From: Chersky-806 sp036502405
Lineage (GTDB): Bacteria; Actinomycetota; Acidimicrobiia; IMCC26256; JAENVU01
Assembly (NCBI GenBank): GCA_036502405.1
Contig: DASXYP010000049.1
Coordinates: 78,191-142,190 of the forward strand
Reading direction: 5' to 3'
Length of the DNA: 64,000 nucleotides
Under the pieces are notes generated by a model. That model saw nothing but the letters and a program-made list of their open reading frames with translations, was not told the origin of the DNA and did not search any database. The translations under genes and the position numbers were made by a program. Shown piece after piece: positions 8,689-16,226 of the stretch (the first letter of the stretch is position 1; each line of letters starts with the position of its first letter).

Positions 8689-9834
8689 ATGCGCGACTCT
8701 GAAGCACCGATGACCCTCGGCGCGGAAGAGGAGTTCTTCGTCGTCGACGTCGAGAGCAGAGAGCTGGCCGGTTCGAACCCGCTCATGGAGGTCGCCGGGC
8801 AGAGGTTCGGCAGCTCGGTGACCCCCGAGCTCAACCTGTGTCAGATCGAGATCGCCTCGAAGGTCTGCTCCGGGCTCGACGAGCTCGGAGCGGATCTTCG
8901 CCGGTTGCGGCAAGGCCTCGCCGAGGCCGGCGCGCCACTCGGCCTCGGGATCGCTGCGGCCGGCACCCACCCGTTCTCGCCGTGGGGCGATCAGGAGGTC
9001 AACCGCCAGCACGACCGCTACGCCCAGATGGAACACCGGTTCCAGATCGTCGCCCGCCAACAGGTGATCTGCGGGTGCCACATCCACATCGGCTTCGACG
9101 ATCCCGAGCTGGCGGTGGCAACGATGAACCGTGCGCGGCCATGGCTTCCCATCCTGCTCGCGCTCTCCGCGAACTCACCGTTCTGGAGTGGTCACGACAC
9201 CGGCTTCCAGAGCTACCGCACGGAGGTATGGCAACGCTGGCCGACGGCCGGGTTCGGTCCGGTGCTCGAGTCCCGGGCCCACTTCGACGAGATCATCGCC
9301 GAGCTCCAGGCCATCGAAGCGATCGAGGACGGCACGCATCTCTACTGGTACATGCGACCGTCATCGCGGTACCCAACCGTCGAGTTCCGGATCTGCGATG
9401 TTCCTCTGCTCGAGGAGGACACCGTGACACTCGCCGGGCTCGTACGGGCGCTCGCCTGGTCGTGTCGCCGGGACGCGCTCTGCGACCGACCGCTGCCACG
9501 GCGAGACACGCAGACCCTCGAGGCCGCGATGTGGCAGGCCGCGCGCCATGGCGTGCGCGGCAAGCTGGTCGACCCGGCCCGACCTCGGCTCGCGCCGGCG
9601 ATCGAGCTCGTCGAACAGCTGCTGGACTTCGTCGCCGATGGGCTCGAGGCGCACGGCGACCAGTCCACGGTCAGGCGCGCGGTCGCGGCCATCCTCGAAC
9701 GAGGGACCGGTGCCGATCTCCAGCTGGCGGTGTTCGCCGGCGCCGGGACCATGGAAGCCGTCGTCGACGCGATCGTGGCCCGGACTGCGAACGCCGCCCC
9801 CACCGAGCCAAGGGTCGGAGCACATGCCCGGTGA
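8689..9834 (+). CDS. Carboxylate-amine ligase, YbdK/GCS2 family
   Basis: ATP-grasp-like glutamate-cysteine ligase type 2 family protein, about 381 residues. Seen: the N-terminal TLGAEEEFFVVD motif, PELNLCQIEIAS, AAGTHPFSPW, the CGCHIHIGF metal/ATP segment, ALSANSPFWSG and the YPTVEFRICD motif. E. coli YbdK has weak glutamate-cysteine ligase activity; actinobacterial members include EgtA and uncharacterised ligases, so the substrate cannot be stated. Start: ATG 8689 is chosen; ATG 8710 (MTLGAEEE) is equally compatible with family N-termini. It lies 75 bp after the membrane peptide and may share its promoter. Confidence 0.88.
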   Translation: MRDSEAPMTLGAEEEFFVVDVESRELAGSNPLMEVAGQRFGSSVTPELNLCQIEIASKVCSGLDELGADLRRLRQGLAEAGAPLGLGIAAAGTHPFSPWGDQEVNRQHDRYAQMEHRFQIVARQQVICGCHIHIGFDDPELAVATMNRARPWLPILLALSANSPFWSGHDTGFQSYRTEVWQRWPTAGFGPVLESRAHFDEIIAELQAIEAIEDGTHLYWYMRPSSRYPTVEFRICDVPLLEEDTVTLAGLVRALAWSCRRDALCDRPLPRRDTQTLEAAMWQAARHGVRGKLVDPARPRLAPAIELVEQLLDFVADGLEAHGDQSTVRRAVAAILERGTGADLQLAVFAGAGTMEAVVDAIVARTANAAPTEPRVGAHAR

Positions 9835-9981
9835 CGAAGCCTCGGATCCCGAGCAGGCACCCGCGGCAGTCCACGCACGCACGCTCGAACCGATCCTCCA
9901 ACGAACGAGCGAGCGCGGTTGCTCGGGTCATCCCCGGGGCATCGGTGCCCGAACGTCGGATCACTGAGGAGCACTGCGCCC

Positions 9982-10596
9982 ATGCCGGAACCGCTCACCT
10001 ACTTCGGCCTGAACTGCACGCTCAAGCGCTCACCGAGCGAGTCGAGCACGGAGGTGCTCCTGTCGGAGATCACCCGGCGCCTCGACGAGCGTGGAGCGCA
10101 GGGCAGCTCCGAGCGAGTCGTCGACCACGATGTCCGGTTCGGCATCTCGTCCGATGAAGGTGGGGGCGACGGCTGGCCCGCGCTTCGCCGCAAGATCCTC
10201 GACGCCGATGTGTTCGTGCTCGCGACGCCGATCTGGATGGGCCATCCCTCGAGCGTGGCGCAGATGGTCCTCGAGCGCGTCGACGCGTTCCTCAGCGAGG
10301 AAGACGATCTCGGCCGCCCCATCGCCTATGACCGCGTCGCGACCGTCGGCGTCGTGGGCAACGAGGATGGTGCACACCACGTGGGCGCCGAGCTGTTCCA
10401 AGGCCTCGACGACGTCGGGTTCACGATCCCGGCCGGCGGGATGACGTACTGGGTCGGCGAGGCCATGCATCAGACCGACTTCAAGGACCTCTCACCGTTG
10501 CCCGAGAAGACGCTGGAGACCGCTGACCAGATGGTGGACAACGCGCTGCATCTCGCCTCACTGCTCCGCGCCGACCCGTACCCGAAGCGGTCGTGA
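9982..10596 (+). CDS. Flavodoxin-like NAD(P)H-dependent reductase family protein
   Basis: 204 residues with the flavodoxin-like fold signature: an N-terminal strand then the CTLKRSPSES phosphate-binding loop, DVFVLATPIWMGHPSS at the second flavin loop, and VGVVGNEDGAHHV at the third. This pattern is typical of the NADPH-dependent FMN reductase/WrbA-like group that binds FMN and reduces quinones or similar acceptors. ATG 9982 has GAGGA at 9966-9970, slightly far upstream. No neighbour hints at a specific substrate. Confidence 0.75.
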   Translation: MPEPLTYFGLNCTLKRSPSESSTEVLLSEITRRLDERGAQGSSERVVDHDVRFGISSDEGGGDGWPALRRKILDADVFVLATPIWMGHPSSVAQMVLERVDAFLSEEDDLGRPIAYDRVATVGVVGNEDGAHHVGAELFQGLDDVGFTIPAGGMTYWVGEAMHQTDFKDLSPLPEKTLETADQMVDNALHLASLLRADPYPKRS

Positions 10597-10678
10597 GCCA
10601 GACCCTCGCCACCGCGTGTGATCGGCACTGAGCACTCCCCTTCCCCCGCACGCCAAACCGTGGGCCGATGACCACGAG

Positions 10679-10993
10679 TTGAGCCGCTTCCAGCGCGAAG
10701 TCGTCCTGGCCGTGCGCGCCCTGGGCCCCGGTGACCTGGCGACATACGCGGACATCGCGGAAGAGATCGGGCACCCCGGCGCCGGGCAGGCGGTCGCGAA
10801 CGTGCTGCGGAGCGCGACCGAAGTGCCGTGGTGGAGGGTCGTCCCCGCCGACGGGCGCCTCTATCGCAGCCATGCGCGGGTCCAGGGCCCGCTGCTGGAG
10901 GCAGAAGGCCACTTCATCGACGAGCATCGCCGCGTGCAGGCGAGCGCCGATCCTCCTCGGTTCGGTCCCACGATCAGTGATGAACGCGCGTGA
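10679..10993 (+). CDS. Alkyltransferase-like protein (ATL), MGMT fold without the active cysteine
   Basis: 104 residues covering only the C-terminal DNA-binding domain of O6-alkylguanine-DNA alkyltransferase: LGPGDLATYADIAEEIGHP, then GQAVANVLRS, then PWWRVVPADGRL. The PCHR active site of MGMT is PWWR here, so the alkyl-acceptor Cys is replaced by Trp, the defining feature of ATL proteins. ATLs bind O6-alkylguanine and recruit nucleotide excision repair. No in-frame ATG or GTG exists upstream before a stop; TTG 10679 (MSRFQREVV...) matches where family members begin. Confidence 0.82.
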   Translation: MSRFQREVVLAVRALGPGDLATYADIAEEIGHPGAGQAVANVLRSATEVPWWRVVPADGRLYRSHARVQGPLLEAEGHFIDEHRRVQASADPPRFGPTISDERA

Positions 10994-11129
10994 GATCTCC
11001 GGATTGCACCCGTGACGACGTCATGAGGCTCCACAAACCGGCCACACGGCGGTGACGCCGGCGGGCGGCCACACCCGCACGACCCACGATCCGAGATTGC
11101 CGAGCGGAGCCGTCGGGTAGGGCTCGGCG

Positions 11130-11804
11130 ATGGCCACTGGTCGCGCCGGCGTCCTCGTCGACTGTGACGGGACGCTCCTCGACACGAACTACCTCCATAC
11201 GCTCGCGTGGTCTCGCGCGCTGCGCGAGGTCGGCGCGTGGGCGCCGATGAACGCGATTCATCGGTTGATCGGCATGGGTGGCGACCAATTGGTTCCGGAG
11301 CTGATCGGCCACCCTCTGGAAGGCGTGAACGAAGCCCACGATCGTCGCTACGCGGAGCTGAAATCCGAGATACGTCCGTTCCCAGGAGCGGGCAGGCTCC
11401 TTCGCCGCATCCATGAGGCCGGACTCATCGTCGTGCTTGCGAGCTCGGCGTCCGAAGACGACCTCGAGGACATGCGCAAAGCCCTCGATGCCGACGACGC
11501 GATCGACGCGGCGATCAATGCCGACGATGTCGAACGGTCGAAACCTGACCCCGCGATCTTCTTGACTGCACGCGAGAAGGGCGACATCGACCCGGCATTG
11601 ACGCTCGCGATCGGAGACACCGTCTGGGACGTACGGGCGGCCACTGCCGCGGGCATGGGCTGCGTGTGCGTCGAGAGCGGCGGCTCGAGTCGACACGAGC
11701 TGACGGAAGCGGGCGCGCTCGCGGTGTACCGCGACGTCGAAGAGCTCGGCGACCAGCTCACCACAAGTCCCGTCGGAGTGCTCGCCGCTCACCGCGTCCG
11801 CTGA
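11130..11804 (+). CDS. HAD-superfamily hydrolase (phosphatase-like)
   Basis: 224 residues with all HAD motifs: motif I VDCDGTLLDT (nucleophile Asp and the +2 Asp), a helical cap carrying MGGDQLVPELIG, motif II VLASSAS, motif III lysine in ERSKPDPAIF, motif IV IGDTVWD. This is the beta-phosphoglucomutase/phosphoglycolate phosphatase subgroup; the substrate cannot be read from sequence. ATG 11130 follows GGGTAG at 11115-11120, close to the sigmaB-type -10 but with a poor -35 (GATT), so regulation is uncertain. Confidence 0.85.
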   Translation: MATGRAGVLVDCDGTLLDTNYLHTLAWSRALREVGAWAPMNAIHRLIGMGGDQLVPELIGHPLEGVNEAHDRRYAELKSEIRPFPGAGRLLRRIHEAGLIVVLASSASEDDLEDMRKALDADDAIDAAINADDVERSKPDPAIFLTAREKGDIDPALTLAIGDTVWDVRAATAAGMGCVCVESGGSSRHELTEAGALAVYRDVEELGDQLTTSPVGVLAAHRVR

Positions 11805-11817
11805 CCAGTACCGCGGA

Positions 11818-12888
11818 TCACCGTTTCGAGGTCCCCGGCCTCGAGCCGATCGATGTGGATCGATCCACCCGGACCTTCTCGTTCGAGTAATGCCGGTCGA
11901 GCTCGTTGGCGTAGCGGATGCCGAGCACGCTGGCGTTTGCCGCAAGCCAATCCGAGAGCGCCGTGGAACCCGTGGCGGGACCGTCCGTGTCGGCGAGGCC
12001 GGCAGCCATCGCCCGGTACTCGTCGCGGGTGAGCAGCACATCGTGAAGCGCGACCCCCAGGAGCCGTGCGAAGAGCGGAACCGTCGCCCCGGGCACGTGA
12101 ACGATGCGTGCACGACTTCCGACGAGGTCTCGGATGGCCGTGACCAGCTCCAAGAACGTTGGCCGCTCAGGTCCGACCGCGTCGCTCACGCTGTCACCGC
12201 GTTCGGCACCTTTCTCGACGCAGAGGCGGGCCAGGTCGTCCACGTGGATGCCCCGCACCCGGTAATCGCCGCGCCCGCCGACCGCGAACACCGGGAGACG
12301 GCGCATCAGCCAGGCGATGTTGTTGAGCAGCACGCCATCCCCGCCGAAGAGGATGGCCGGCCGCAGGATGGCGTACGGCACCTCGCCTTCCACGAGGAAT
12401 CGCTCGACGAGAGCCTTGCCCCGGAAGTACGGAAACGGCGAGTCGGCGCTGGGGTGGGTGATGCTGACGTGCACGATCCGCCGGACCCCCGCCTCCCGGG
12501 CCGCGCGAAAGAGGATTCGAGAATTCTCGACCGCTTGGTCGTGGTTGGTGAGGTCGTGAGCGAAGCGCACCCAATACGTGTTGTACAGCGTGGTCGTCCC
12601 TTGGAGGGCCGAGACGAGCCCGGCACGATCATCGAAGTTGAACGGCCGAACGTCGATCGGCGAACCGCGCCCCCGCCGCTCGGGGTGTCCGGTCACGGTG
12701 CGCACGTGCCGTCCCGACGCGATCAGCGCCGCGGCGATGGCGCTCCCCGAATAGCTGAACGCTCCAGTGACGAGATCGAGGCCGGTGTCGGTGATCTCTC
12801 CGTTCCTGGGACGGTCGTGCCGGTCGGACGCCGCGCTCACGCCGCGTCCCGAAGGTGCATCACCTGTGGATCCGAGAGGACGTGACAT
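11818..12888 (-). CDS. NAD(P)-binding epimerase/NmrA-type oxidoreductase
   Basis: 356 residues, atypical/extended SDR. The dinucleotide site is VTGAFSYSGSAIAAALIASG near residue 41, preceded by about 38 poorly conserved residues, so the real start may be later than ATG 12888. Further on are HVSITHPS, the FPYFRGKALVERFL segment (the usual YxxxK reads YFRGK) and an ILRPAILFGG stretch typical of complex-I-NDUFA9-like SDRs. The 5' end overlaps the geranylgeranyl-reductase gene by 29 bp, so the two are co-transcribed. It may process a prenyl-lipid or quinone intermediate; this is only context. Confidence 0.78.
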   Translation of the reverse strand: MSRPLGSTGDAPSGRGVSAASDRHDRPRNGEITDTGLDLVTGAFSYSGSAIAAALIASGRHVRTVTGHPERRGRGSPIDVRPFNFDDRAGLVSALQGTTTLYNTYWVRFAHDLTNHDQAVENSRILFRAAREAGVRRIVHVSITHPSADSPFPYFRGKALVERFLVEGEVPYAILRPAILFGGDGVLLNNIAWLMRRLPVFAVGGRGDYRVRGIHVDDLARLCVEKGAERGDSVSDAVGPERPTFLELVTAIRDLVGSRARIVHVPGATVPLFARLLGVALHDVLLTRDEYRAMAAGLADTDGPATGSTALSDWLAANASVLGIRYANELDRHYSNEKVRVDRSTSIGSRPGTSKR

Positions 12889-14143
12889 GCGTTCCGATCC
12901 AATGCCGATCCGCGCTTCGAGCAGTCAGCATGCGCCCCAGACCGGCCGCGGCCGTCGCGGCACCGGTTGCGATGCCGGGCTGCGCACCGTCGAGAAGGTC
13001 GTTCCACATGATCGACCAACCGCCGGCCAGGAGGCGCCCGACGCCAGGTGAGGTCAGCCCGCGGGTGAGCGCGGCCACGAGCTTCGGCCTGCGCAGGAGC
13101 GATCGGTGGACGGGCGCCGTCGTCGACAGGTACGGCCCGTACGTGCACGCCACGTGCGCGTGGTACCGATCGGCCGCTTGGCCGATGCCGCCCAGGATTG
13201 CTTCGGCGGCGGCGCGGCCGCTGTCCATTGCTTGCGCGATGCCTTCGCCCTGCAGCGGATTCACCAAGCCCGAGGCGTCACCGACAAGGAGGACGCGATC
13301 CCGCGCTGGGGTCGTACCCACGAGTCCCATCTTGAGCCATGCACCGAGAGGCGGCGCCGGCGGTCGCGCGACCGCTCGGCCGCCGAGAACACCGACGTGC
13401 GCCGCGTGTTCCAGGAACGCGTCGAGGTCGTGTGCGGCGCGTCGGCCTGCGGTGCGATCAGCGAGCACCCCGACCCCGAGTCCGACGTTCACCCGCCCCG
13501 CACCTGCGGGAAACACCCATCCGTATCCTGGGAACGCGGTCCCCGCAACTGGCGTCCACAACATGATGTGTGGCTCGTTGACCGCCACGTCGAGATAGGT
13601 GCGAACTGCGAACCCCCAGAGCACCCGACCCGGATCCACAAGACCCGCGACTGCAGCGACCCGACTGGTCGCACCATCGGCGCCGACGACCGCGTCGGCA
13701 CGCACGCGGGTCTTCGACGACAGCGAGAAGCCGCCGAGTCGACCGTCGTCGTCGATGGGGTCGTCGGCGCGCCCCTCGAAGAACTCGGCACCCGCCGAGA
13801 CCGCGGCCAGCCGCAGCATCGCGTCGAACTGCGATCGCTGCACGACGATCCCGTAGCCGGGATAGGTACGCCCGGGCGCCCCGGGCAGTCGCACGCGATT
13901 GCCCGTCGGTCCGACGACGATCATGTCGCTGACTCGCGTGGCGTGCGGAACGTCGAGCATCAGATCGTGGAGGAGCTGCACACCCCGAGGCCCGATCAGG
14001 TCTCCGCAGGCCTTGTCACGCGGGAACGCGGCCTTGTCGACCAGCGCCACCCGCGCGCCCGCCCGCGCCAGGACCAGGGCGGCGATGCTCCCCGCCGGGC
14101 CCGAACCGACGACGATCACGTCGAACGACGTCTCGATCATCAC
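12860..14143 (-). CDS. Geranylgeranyl-reductase-family FAD-dependent oxidoreductase
   Basis: 427 residues. The Rossmann motif VVGSGPAGSIAALVLARAG begins near residue 11, followed by the DKACGD motif that marks the GGR family, a VVGADGATS motif and the second FAD motif LLVGDASGLVNPLQGEGI. GGR proteins saturate isoprenoid chains, for example on menaquinone (MenJ in mycobacteria) or archaeal-type lipids. It is divergent from a MenG/UbiE-like methyltransferase 50 bp away, which suggests partial saturation of a quinone or related prenyl lipid. First gene of a two-gene minus-strand operon. Confidence 0.88.
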   Translation of the reverse strand: MMIETSFDVIVVGSGPAGSIAALVLARAGARVALVDKAAFPRDKACGDLIGPRGVQLLHDLMLDVPHATRVSDMIVVGPTGNRVRLPGAPGRTYPGYGIVVQRSQFDAMLRLAAVSAGAEFFEGRADDPIDDDGRLGGFSLSSKTRVRADAVVGADGATSRVAAVAGLVDPGRVLWGFAVRTYLDVAVNEPHIMLWTPVAGTAFPGYGWVFPAGAGRVNVGLGVGVLADRTAGRRAAHDLDAFLEHAAHVGVLGGRAVARPPAPPLGAWLKMGLVGTTPARDRVLLVGDASGLVNPLQGEGIAQAMDSGRAAAEAILGGIGQAADRYHAHVACTYGPYLSTTAPVHRSLLRRPKLVAALTRGLTSPGVGRLLAGGWSIMWNDLLDGAQPGIATGAATAAAGLGRMLTARSADRHWIGTHVTSSRIHR

Positions 14144-14193
14144 TCTTTCCTCATCCGAACCCGAACTGTACGGTCAGGATTCGAGGAGGATCC

Positions 14194-14925
14194 GTGCCGA
14201 GAACCCTTGCCGATCCGAACCGCTTCGCCCAGGACCTGTTCCGGCCGCTCCCGCGTCGCTACGACGTGCTCGAAGAGCTGCTCTCCTTCGGACAGAACGG
14301 ACGTTGGCGGCGCGAGATGGTCGCCCACGTCGAGGACGGCGGTCCGAGCACCATCCTCGACGTCGCCACGGGGACCGCCGGTGTGGCGCTCGCGCTCACC
14401 CGCCGTACCGACGCCCACATCACCGGCATCGACATCACCGAGGCGATGCTGCGCCAGGGCCACGAGCGGGTCGAGCACGCCGGAGCGGCAGGCCGCGTCC
14501 GGCTCGCCGTCGGACAAGCCGAACGGCTCCCCTTCCCCGACGGCTCGTTCGACGCGCTGACGTTCACCTATCTGTTGCGCTACGTGGCTGATCCCGCCGC
14601 GACGCTGCGCGAGCTCGCTCGGGTCCTCAAACCTGGCGCGACGATCGCCAGCCTGGAGTTCTCGGTCCCTCCGAGCCGGTTCTGGCGATTCTGGTGGTGG
14701 CTGTACACGCGGGGCGTGCTGCCCGTTGCGGGCTACCTGACCGGCGGTCGTGAGTGGAGCCGGGTAGGACGCTTTCTCGGGCCCAACATCTCGGCGCACT
14801 ACGACCGCTATCCCGTTGCCTGGACCATCCGAGCGTGGCAGGACGCAGGACTCGCGGACGTCGGCCTCCGGTCGATGAGCCGTGGTGGTGGACTGGTGAT
14901 GTGGGCTCGGAAGCCCGAGCGCTGA
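14194..14925 (+). CDS. SAM-dependent methyltransferase, UbiE/MenG-like
   Basis: 243 residues. GTG 14194 has GAGGAGGA just upstream. Seen: an N-terminal RRYDVLEELLSFGQNGRWRR segment resembling UbiE, motif I ILDVATGTAGVAL, the acidic DITEAM at strand 2, and AERLPFPDGSFDALTFTYLLRYV with the typical motif II/III layout. The match to demethylmenaquinone methyltransferases is good but not exact, so it may be the main MenG or a paralogue acting on another prenyl ring. It sits between the divergent GGR and the next membrane protein. Confidence 0.8.
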   Translation: MPRTLADPNRFAQDLFRPLPRRYDVLEELLSFGQNGRWRREMVAHVEDGGPSTILDVATGTAGVALALTRRTDAHITGIDITEAMLRQGHERVEHAGAAGRVRLAVGQAERLPFPDGSFDALTFTYLLRYVADPAATLRELARVLKPGATIASLEFSVPPSRFWRFWWWLYTRGVLPVAGYLTGGREWSRVGRFLGPNISAHYDRYPVAWTIRAWQDAGLADVGLRSMSRGGGLVMWARKPER

Positions 14926-14927
14926 GC

Positions 14928-15650
14928 ATGGCGCGGCCGGCGTACTACGCGGCGCGTCCCGGGGGCTGGCGCGACTGGTGGACACTGCTTCACGCGCCGT
15001 ACACGTCGTGGCACCTCTCGTACGTCGTCATCGGCGCGACCCTCGCACCGCACACCGACGGCGTACGCCTCGTCGGGACACTGCTCGCGTTCTTCTTCGC
15101 CGTAGGCGTCGCGGCCCACGCACTCGATGAGCTGCACGGCCGGCCGCTGCACACCACGATTCCGGCGGGATGGCTCGTCGCCCTCGGAGCCGGTGGTCTG
15201 CTGATCGCGTGCGCGCTCGGCTTCGTCGGCGTCGCAAGGGTCGGGCCCGGGCTGCTCGTGTTCATCGCGATCGGTCCACTGCTCGTCTTGGGCTACAACC
15301 TCGAGCTGTTCGGCGGCTGGATGCACACCGACCTCGGGTTCGCTGCCGCATGGGGGGCATTCCCGGTGCTCGTCGCCTACTTCGTGCAGGCCGAGCGGCT
15401 CGACCTCACGGCCGTGCTGGCAGCTACCGCAGCTCTGGGTCTCTCGCTCGCGCAGCGGTGGTTGAGCACACCGGCCCGGGTTCTGCGCCGCCGGGTGGCG
15501 CGCCTCGAAGGCCGCGTCACGTTGCACGACGGAAGCGTGCACGAGCTCGACGCGCCGACGCTCCTCAGGCCGCTCGAACGTGCGCTGAGCTCGATGTCGT
15601 GGGCGATGCTCGCGCTCGCGCTCGCGCTCGTGATCGATCGGGTTCTCTGA
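14928..15650 (+). CDS. Multi-pass membrane protein, possibly UbiA-like
   Basis: 240 residues, about six hydrophobic helices. A HAPYTSWHLSYVVIGA segment opens the first helix and AHALDELHGRPL sits where UbiA prenyltransferases have the Asp-rich NDxxD motif, but the full motif is not present and the protein is shorter than UbiA (about 290). It begins 2 bp after the methyltransferase stop, so the two are co-transcribed. Given the GGR/methyltransferase context, a role with prenyl lipids is plausible. A degenerate UbiA homologue or an unrelated membrane protein are both possible. Confidence 0.6.
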   Translation: MARPAYYAARPGGWRDWWTLLHAPYTSWHLSYVVIGATLAPHTDGVRLVGTLLAFFFAVGVAAHALDELHGRPLHTTIPAGWLVALGAGGLLIACALGFVGVARVGPGLLVFIAIGPLLVLGYNLELFGGWMHTDLGFAAAWGAFPVLVAYFVQAERLDLTAVLAATAALGLSLAQRWLSTPARVLRRRVARLEGRVTLHDGSVHELDAPTLLRPLERALSSMSWAMLALALALVIDRVL

Positions 15651-15812
15651 GGGCTGGTCCTGCTTCGCCCACGGACTTGTCCGCGAAACCGGCTTGCTCG
15701 TACCTCGAGTCGGCATCAGTGCCCGTCACGGTGTCGCGGATCGACCCGCGCGGACGTGGAAGACGAGGGCGAGCTTCGCTGGTCTGATGCGCGTCGACGT
15801 CGTCGAACACCG

Positions 15813-16226
15813 TCAACCGACCCGCTGCTTGACCTGTTCGATGCGCGCCGCGAGCCCATCGAGCTGCTCGGGAGTCGCCTTCTTCGCCAGTCTCGGGAGC
15901 AGGTTGCGCTCCTCGTCGGCGACATGGTCCGTGACCGCGGCTCGCAGCGCCGCGATGGCGTCGGTCAGCGGCGCGCCTTCCAGTGCCGACAGGTGCTCGA
16001 TCAGCTTCTTGACCTTGGAGTGCGCCCGAGCCGAACGCGCGATCAGCTTTTCGTCGCCGAGCACCACGCCCACCAACGGATAGAGCGCCGCGTGCTCCGC
16101 GTCGTCGTGCGCGGTGAGCGCATCGACGATCTGGCCGATCACCGTGGCGTCGGCAGTTGCTTCGAACCCGTCGAACAGGTCGTTGACCCGCTCGTGGTCC
16201 GCCAGGATCAGCTCGATGCCGTTCAT
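15813..16226 (-). CDS. Hemerythrin-like HHE-domain protein
   Basis: 137 residues, four-helix bundle pattern with LILADHERVNDLFDGFE (first His), HDDAEHAALYPLV (His and Glu), HSKVKKLIEHL and HVADEERNLLPRL. These are the His/Glu ligands of a di-iron hemerythrin/HHE site that binds O2, NO or iron. Its ATG overlaps the katE stop (ATGA at 16223-16226), so it is translationally coupled to the catalase, which supports an oxidative-stress role such as iron or peroxide handling. Confidence 0.88.
   Translation of the reverse strand: MNGIELILADHERVNDLFDGFEATADATVIGQIVDALTAHDDAEHAALYPLVGVVLGDEKLIARSARAHSKVKKLIEHLSALEGAPLTDAIAALRAAVTDHVADEERNLLPRLAKKATPEQLDGLAARIEQVKQRVG

Noticed and set aside
9824..9967. 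47-residue ORF MPGDEASDPEQ... overlapping the end of the YbdK gene
   Set aside because: No ribosome-binding site, no domain, composition like chance sequence.
11100..11129. SigmaB-like promoter for the HAD gene (GATT-N16-GGGTAG)
   Set aside because: The -35 is poor compared with the other copies, so it was not listed as a feature.
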